A stretch of DNA of 36,428 bases, from the NCBI GenBank assembly GCA_017628755.1, contig JAGBYM010000136.1, positions 1 to 36,428 of the forward strand. Direction: 5' to 3'. The notes beneath the pieces are model-generated. The model had not been told where the DNA came from. It saw only the letters and a list, made by a program, of their open reading frames with translations, and ran no database searches. The DNA comes from Clostridia bacterium (lineage in GTDB: Bacteria; Bacillota; Clostridia; Oscillospirales; CAG-272). Of this stretch, positions 31,785 through 36,428 are shown in pieces; within the stretch, counting starts at the first letter, position 1, and the number at the start of each line of letters is the position of its first letter. The position numbers were made by a program, and so were the translations under genes.

Positions 31785-32795
31785 TTAATCCATAACAATC
31801 GTTACTTTGGTGTAGAATTCTTTTCTGTCGCGCATCATCTCAAGAGCTTCTACGCAACGGTCAAGGGGATAGCGGTGTGTGATAAGAGCCTCGTAGTCGA
31901 TAAGATCTCCGTCAGCCATAGCCTTGGCGGTAGCCTCCCAGTCGTTGATCTGCTGGTTGTAGGAGGAGTTCCATGTTCCGCGGAGGGTGATCTCGCGGCG
32001 GAGAATCTGGGAATATACGCTCTGGGTGATCGTCATATCACGTGCGGGGTTGCCCATGAGAATGACGCGTCCGTGGGGCTTCATAGCCTTGATGAGACTG
32101 CAAAGAGCCTGAGGAGCACCTGTGCCCTCGATAGCGCAGTCGCAAAGACCGTCGCGAGCCTCGTCGTATGCCTCAAAGCCGAACTTCTTGGCGAACGCGA
32201 GCTTTTCTTCGCTGATATCAACAACGCGGACGATACCTGCACCCGCCTTTTTTGCCCAAGCCGCGGCAATGAGACCGATCGGTCCCGCGCCCCAGATAAC
32301 AACGGTGTCACCGAGCTTTACCTCAAGACGGCGTACAGCGGCGCGAGCAACCGCACCCGGCTCAACGAGGGATGCGCAAGCAAAGGAAAGATCATCGGGA
32401 AGAAGAATGAGATTGCGGATGTCTACCGCAAGATATTCGGCAAAAGCACCGTCACGGCGGGAGCCGTAGTAGTCATAATCCTCACAGTTGGCAAATTCTC
32501 CTATCTGACAGGGTGTGCATTTGCGGCAGGGGAGAAGGGGGAAGATAGCCGCACGGCGTCCAATAAGAGCCTTGTCCTCGGCGTCAACGATCTCGCCCGC
32601 AAACTCGTGTCCGGGTATGGTGGGGAAGTGGTATGTACCCTTCTCAAATACACGGGGGATATCCGAGCCGCAAACGCCTGCCGCACGGATCTTGAGAAGC
32701 ACTTCGCCCTCGCCTCTGACGGGCATTGCCACGTCCTCGTAGCGGAGGTCGCCGACCGCGTGGAGCACGCAGGCCTTCATGGTTTCATTGCTCAT
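31785..32795 (-). CDS. Zinc-dependent alcohol/polyol dehydrogenase
   Basis: 336 residues, medium-chain dehydrogenase. Catalytic zinc ligands Cys42 (AAGVCGSD) and His63-Glu64 (PGHEFAGE); structural zinc Cys90, 93, 96 and 104; Rossmann motif IWGAGPIGLIAAA. It is closest in pattern to galactitol-1-phosphate or sorbitol dehydrogenases, which oxidise a polyol or its phosphate with NAD. Upstream lies a class II aldolase gene, so the pair could form the end of a polyol pathway; no kinase or PTS gene is present. AAGGAG precedes the ATG. Confidence 0.87.
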   Translation of the reverse strand: MSNETMKACVLHAVGDLRYEDVAMPVRGEGEVLLKIRAAGVCGSDIPRVFEKGTYHFPTIPGHEFAGEIVDAEDKALIGRRAAIFPLLPCRKCTPCQIGEFANCEDYDYYGSRRDGAFAEYLAVDIRNLILLPDDLSFACASLVEPGAVARAAVRRLEVKLGDTVVIWGAGPIGLIAAAWAKKAGAGIVRVVDISEEKLAFAKKFGFEAYDEARDGLCDCAIEGTGAPQALCSLIKAMKPHGRVILMGNPARDMTITQSVYSQILRREITLRGTWNSSYNQQINDWEATAKAMADGDLIDYEALITHRYPLDRCVEALEMMRDRKEFYTKVTIVMD

Positions 32796-32831
32796 GATTT
32801 TGTTCTCCTTTATGTAGAAATAATAATTTAC

Positions 32832-33695
32832 TTATGCACGTCCGTTGCATCCGCAAACGAGGATGCGCTGCTTAACGGCTTCAACGACTGCCGCGCGTGC
32901 GGCTGTGCCGTACTTCTTGGGGTCGTAGATCTTTTCGTCGGATGCGAGATTCTTTCTTACGGCATCGGTGTAAGCCACGCGGAGCTCGGTTGCGAAGTTG
33001 ACCTTGCAGATACCCTCTGCGATACAGCTTTTTACAGCCTCGGGCGAGAGACCAGATGCGCCGTGAAGAACGAGCGGGATAGAGCATCCGTTCTCCTCGA
33101 GTTTCTTTCTGATCGCAATGAGGCGGGGGACGTCGAGAACGGGAGTGCCGACGTAGAAGCCGTGTGCGGTTCCGATAGCGACTGCGAGAGAGGAAATGCC
33201 CGTGCGGAGAACGAATTCTGCGGCAGCCGCGGGATCTGTGCCGTTGTCTGCGTCAGCCTCGTGGTCGTCCTCTTTGCCGCCGACCTTGCCAAGCTCAGCC
33301 TCGGTGGGGATATCGAATTTATTTGCGATCAGGACAGCTTTAGCTGTGAGCTCAACGTTCTTTTCAAAATCTTCGCCCGAGCCGTCGAACATGACGGAGG
33401 TATAACCTGCGGTTGCGGAAGCCTCGCAGAGCTCGAGGGAAGAACCGTGGTCAAGATGAACTGCGACCGGAACGGTAGCTTTTTCCGCGAGAGCCTTTGC
33501 GATAGCGGCAAAAACCTCGGGGGATGCGTACTTTACGGTCGAGGGTGTTGTCTGAAGGATGACGGGAGCGCGGAGCTCTTCAGCAGCCGCGATGATGGCG
33601 AGAGCCATCTCCATATTCTCAAAGTTGAATGCGCCGACGGCATAACCGCCTGCCTGCGCGTCGAGGAGCATTTGTTTTGTGGTAACGTAGGACAT
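32832..33695 (-). CDS. Class II fructose/tagatose-bisphosphate aldolase
   Basis: 287 residues. Zinc-dependent aldolase splitting a ketose-1,6-bisphosphate into two triose phosphates. Catalytic Asp and zinc His are in VAVHLDHGSS (Asp82, His83). Further zinc His residues are in GTAHGFY and VLHGASGL, and the phosphate-binding segment KVNFATELR is present. GatY/KbaY (tagatose) and FbaA-type proteins share these features, and the neighbouring polyol dehydrogenase makes tagatose-bisphosphate plausible. It follows the cysteine desulfurase gene by 11 bp. Confidence 0.92.
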   Translation of the reverse strand: MSYVTTKQMLLDAQAGGYAVGAFNFENMEMALAIIAAAEELRAPVILQTTPSTVKYASPEVFAAIAKALAEKATVPVAVHLDHGSSLELCEASATAGYTSVMFDGSGEDFEKNVELTAKAVLIANKFDIPTEAELGKVGGKEDDHEADADNGTDPAAAAEFVLRTGISSLAVAIGTAHGFYVGTPVLDVPRLIAIRKKLEENGCSIPLVLHGASGLSPEAVKSCIAEGICKVNFATELRVAYTDAVRKNLASDEKIYDPKKYGTAARAAVVEAVKQRILVCGCNGRA

Positions 33696-33706
33696 TTTGT
33701 ACCTCT

Positions 33707-34864
33707 TTATCTTTTGATTTTAACAAGTCGCCCGATACCCAATGCGAGAAGCTCGGCGAAAGCGTCGATATCCTCACGGGTATTGTCCTTGCACAGACTC
33801 ATGCGAATTGTGCAGTCGGCGTCGGCTTCGGAAAGTCCGAAGGCGCGGAGAGCCGAGCTTACGTGGCGATTCTTGGCGTTCGACGAGCAAGCCGAACCGC
33901 TTGAAACGCATATTCCGCCCGCGGAAAGCAGATTGAGCATCGTCTGGCTTTTGATGTGGGGAAGAGTGATGCTTAAAATATGCGGAGCGCGGACAGCGGG
34001 AATATTAACGGTCGCTCCCGCTTCTTTGATCTTTTCTATGGCGTAGAGAGAAAGCGTGAGCATGTGCTTGTAATTCTCGTCCGCATGGGGCTTCATGATC
34101 TCTGCTGCTTTGGCAAAACCAACCGCGCCCGCGAGATTTTCGGTGCCCGAACGAAGACCTTCCTCCTGGCCTCCGCCAAAAATGACGGGGCAGAGATAAC
34201 GCTTCTTTATCAGCTCGCGGCGGAGGAAGAGTGCGCCGACGCCCGCGGGACCGTGGATCTTATGTGCGCTGACGCTGAAAAAGTCGATGTTTTTAGCCGA
34301 CGGAAGCGGGATGCGCATAAAGCCTTGTACTGCATCACAATGGATGAGAGCCGAAGGGCAAGCCTTTTTGATTATCTCCGCGGCGCTTTCGATATCGTAG
34401 ATCGCGCCGGTTTCATTATTGACGAGCATGAAGGATGCCAGACATACGCCCTTTTTTGCCTCGATTTCGATAGCATTAAGATCGAGTGCACCTCCTTTGG
34501 TGGGGATGCGAACGATCTCAAATCCGCGAGACGCGAGGACCTCAGCTGTGTTTTCAACCGATGCGTGTTCCGAATCCGTGATAAGTACACGGCGCGAGTC
34601 GAGATGTCTGCCCGTGTGCGCCGAGCCGAGGATCGCAAGGTTGTTCGCCTCGCTTCCCGAACCGCAGAAGATAGTCTGCCATTCGATTGCTTTTAATCCG
34701 GCCGAGGCAAGAAGCGAGCTTCTTGCACTCTCGAGGCGCTTTTTCGCCGCAAGACCCGCCGCGTGGAGCGACGAAGGATTGCCGACATTGTCCCACACCT
34801 CAAGCATAGCCGCGCGGACCTCGGGCGCGAGAGCCGTTGTCGCGCTGTTGTCAAGATAGATCAT
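33707..34864 (-). CDS. Cysteine desulfurase (NifS/IscS-like)
   Basis: 385 residues. It removes sulfur from cysteine using pyridoxal phosphate, for Fe-S clusters or tRNA thiolation. MIYLDNSATTALAPEVRAAM opens the protein, SEHASVEN holds the conserved His, SVSAHKIHGPAGVGALFL holds the cofactor Lys (Lys202), and the mobile loop reads ISSGSACSS-like, with the sulfur-accepting Cys. It belongs to the group whose active-site loop is short (class II-like NifS). The gap to the lipoprotein gene is 2 bp, so it is inside the operon. Confidence 0.93.
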   Translation of the reverse strand: MIYLDNSATTALAPEVRAAMLEVWDNVGNPSSLHAAGLAAKKRLESARSSLLASAGLKAIEWQTIFCGSGSEANNLAILGSAHTGRHLDSRRVLITDSEHASVENTAEVLASRGFEIVRIPTKGGALDLNAIEIEAKKGVCLASFMLVNNETGAIYDIESAAEIIKKACPSALIHCDAVQGFMRIPLPSAKNIDFFSVSAHKIHGPAGVGALFLRRELIKKRYLCPVIFGGGQEEGLRSGTENLAGAVGFAKAAEIMKPHADENYKHMLTLSLYAIEKIKEAGATVNIPAVRAPHILSITLPHIKSQTMLNLLSAGGICVSSGSACSSNAKNRHVSSALRAFGLSEADADCTIRMSLCKDNTREDIDAFAELLALGIGRLVKIKR

Positions 34865-34866
34865 GA

Positions 34867-35424
34867 TTATTTGAACTTGATGTTGGAAATGATATTTTCG
34901 ATTTCGGCGGTGTGTTTATCGTAGTTGTCGGCAAGCGAGGTGTAGGTGAAGATATAGAAGAAATTATCCTTCATCGTTACAGCCTGCATGTATTTGTAAT
35001 GATCCTCGCCGAGCTTGCATTCGTATTCAAATACGAGAGTTTCCTTGTCCGCGATCACGGGATCGGGAACTTTGACGCCGTTTTCATCAAGCTTTTCCTC
35101 TCTTGCAATCTCCTTGAACTCGGGGAGAACTGCGGCGAACTCTTCAAGAGCCGTGGTCTTGTAGGTTTCGAGAGTATCGGTCTTGCCGGGATCGATTACC
35201 ATACAGGTGAAGGATACGTTTGAGTAATCATCCGAGGAATAATAAGCCGAAGCGGTACCGCCCGAGGTGTTGGACACCCAGGTGGTGGGAACGTAGAAGT
35301 AGAATGCGTCGTTTTCATTAGCGACGTTCTTGTAGCCGTCGGGGGCGCCATCCTTTGAGCATCCCGAGAGGATGAGTACGAGGGACGCCATCAGGCAGAT
35401 AAGGGAGATGAGTGATCTTTTCAT
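34867..35424 (-). CDS. Secreted lipoprotein, PsbP-like fold possible
   Basis: 185 residues from the ATG at 35424 with AAGGA nine bases upstream; an ATG at 35433 overlaps the upstream stop by ATGA and would add three residues. A signal peptide with lipobox ILSGC (lipid-modified Cys22) is followed by about 160 residues. The pattern YVPTTWVSNTSGG, then FTCMVIDPG, and the end IENIISNIKFK, is like PsbP/MOG1-type lipoproteins of Clostridia. Function unknown. It lies between a methionine-gamma-lyase-family gene and a cysteine desulfurase gene. Confidence 0.8.
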   Translation of the reverse strand: MKRSLISLICLMASLVLILSGCSKDGAPDGYKNVANENDAFYFYVPTTWVSNTSGGTASAYYSSDDYSNVSFTCMVIDPGKTDTLETYKTTALEEFAAVLPEFKEIAREEKLDENGVKVPDPVIADKETLVFEYECKLGEDHYKYMQAVTMKDNFFYIFTYTSLADNYDKHTAEIENIISNIKFK

Positions 35425-35429
35425 TTTAA

Positions 35430-36428
35430 TCATTCCTTTTTGAAGTTTGCAACTGCGTCAGCCGCAGTGAGAATACCGATCTTGCCGCTTTCGTATGTGA
35501 GTCCACCCTGGAAATAAACCGTGTAGGGAGGGCGGATGGGACCGTCTGCCGAAAGCTCGACGGATGAACCCTGAATGAAAGCACCCGCCGCCATGATGAC
35601 GGGATCCGAGTATCCGGGCATGTCCCAGGGCTCGGGGGTAACGAAGGAGTCAACGGGAGATCCCGCCTGAATTCCTCGGCAGAATGCGCAGAGGATGTCG
35701 GGATCGTGCGTGATGACGGTCTGGATTATGTCGTAGCGGGTCTCGTTCCAGGAGGGATAGGTGTCGTAACCCATCTTCTCGAAGATGTAAGCCGCAAGGT
35801 GCGCGGTCTTGATTGCCGCCGCTGTGGTATGGGGAGCGTAGAAAAGACCCTGGAACATAGTTCTGTTCTGACCGAGAGTTGCGCCGACCTCGCCGCCGGT
35901 GCCGACGGTGGTAAGACGGTAGGATGCAAGCTCAACGGCGCGTTCGCTTCCCGCGATGTAACCGCCCGTCAGCGCCATTCCGCCTCCGGGGTTCTTGATG
36001 AGCGAGCCGACGAGCATATCTGCACGGGGCTCGTATTCTGCCGTGAATTCGCCGTAGCAATTGTCAACGACAACGTAAACGCCATTGCGGGTTGCGTGTA
36101 CTGCATCGGTTACCGCGCTGATTTCATCGGGCGAGAGAGTACGGCGGTTGAGGTAACCCTTCGAACGCTGAATGAAAACGACCTTTACGCTTTCGTCAGC
36201 CTTTACACGTTCAACGATGGCAGGGACGTCAAGTCCGCCCTCGGCGGTCATTTCGATCTGCGCGTAGTTTACACCGAAGTCTGCGAGCGAGCCATCACCC
36301 GTTTTGCCCGAAATTCCGATAACACCGTCAAGGGTATCGTAAGGCTTGCCCGCGACGGAGAGAAGAGTGTCGTTTGGGCGGAGAAGACCGAAAAGGGCGG
36401 TCGAGAGGGCGTGAGTGCCATTGACGAA
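35430..36428 (-). CDS. Methionine gamma-lyase family (aluminium-resistance type) protein, 3' part
   Basis: The frame is open to the window end, so the start is missing; the visible 332 residues cover most of the protein. A fold type I pyridoxal phosphate enzyme: VFIQRSKGYLNRRTL, then VVDNCYGEFT with the cofactor Asp, and SLIKNPGGGMALTGGYIAG with the Schiff-base Lys. This is the YnbB/Met_gamma_lyase family of Firmicutes; the reaction is presumed to be on sulfur amino acids but is poorly proven. Its stop is followed by a lipoprotein gene and a cysteine desulfurase, consistent with sulfur metabolism. Confidence 0.92.
   Translation of the reverse strand, partial: FVNGTHALSTALFGLLRPNDTLLSVAGKPYDTLDGVIGISGKTGDGSLADFGVNYAQIEMTAEGGLDVPAIVERVKADESVKVVFIQRSKGYLNRRTLSPDEISAVTDAVHATRNGVYVVVDNCYGEFTAEYEPRADMLVGSLIKNPGGGMALTGGYIAGSERAVELASYRLTTVGTGGEVGATLGQNRTMFQGLFYAPHTTAAAIKTAHLAAYIFEKMGYDTYPSWNETRYDIIQTVITHDPDILCAFCRGIQAGSPVDSFVTPEPWDMPGYSDPVIMAAGAFIQGSSVELSADGPIRPPYTVYFQGGLTYESGKIGILTAADAVANFKKE

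Noticed and set aside
31740..34046. 768-codon open frame on the plus strand
   Set aside because: Antisense across the dehydrogenase, aldolase and part of the desulfurase gene, all with catalytic motifs; long open antisense frames follow from the codon bias.

Overview
The window reads as a chromosomal segment of an uncultured gut- or rumen-type Clostridia bacterium (Oscillospirales/Christensenellales-like; inferred). The signs are AGGAGG-type ribosome binding sites, textbook -35/-10 promoters with 17-18 bp spacers, a paired GlgC/GlgD, a FeoB-associated Cys-rich peptide, a GldA/F/G + DUF4340 cassette and a mid-range GC content. No phage, IS or CRISPR gene is present.

Layout. 1-611: 3' end of a sulfatase. 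790-2127 (minus): a DUF4430 lipoprotein and an ECF transporter S subunit behind a cobalamin riboswitch with its own terminator, so a B12 or corrinoid uptake locus. 2168-2354: tRNA-Ser(GGA) with promoter and terminator. 2548-6616 (minus): nnr (NAD(P)HX repair), a glycoside-hydrolase-like protein and an SGNH esterase in one tight operon. 6617-7500: an accessory stretch with a tiny XRE regulator, dispersed inverted repeats and a duplicated 25-nt motif. 7551-10191 (minus): feoA-feoB-Cys-rich peptide, ferrous iron uptake with three matching DtxR-type operators. 10280-11636 (minus): deoC and mscL. 11741-13027 (plus): an XRE regulator fused to a GSG-repeat beta-helix. 13235-18568 (plus): an ABC export cassette (ATPase, permease, GldG-like, DUF4340) plus a CBS-pair protein. 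18684-29380 (plus): a seven-gene glycogen operon, glgB-glgC-glgD-glgA-glgP, a GH13 amylase and a small unknown protein. 29381-29690: a striking array of short hairpins. 29691-36428 (minus): FAD oxidoreductase, zinc alcohol dehydrogenase, class II aldolase, cysteine desulfurase, a lipoprotein and the 3' part of a methionine-gamma-lyase-family enzyme.

The glycogen operon holds both synthesis (ADP-glucose formation, chain extension, branching) and breakdown (phosphorylase, amylase). The feo genes form a metal-repressed unit. The most unusual content is not coding. It is a set of extragenic palindromes that abut stop codons. In their clearest form (29381-29690) stems of changing sequence alternate with a constant 7-nt spacer, and the triloop is nearly always GNA on one strand. 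The array is arranged as two opposed halves around a bidirectional terminator.
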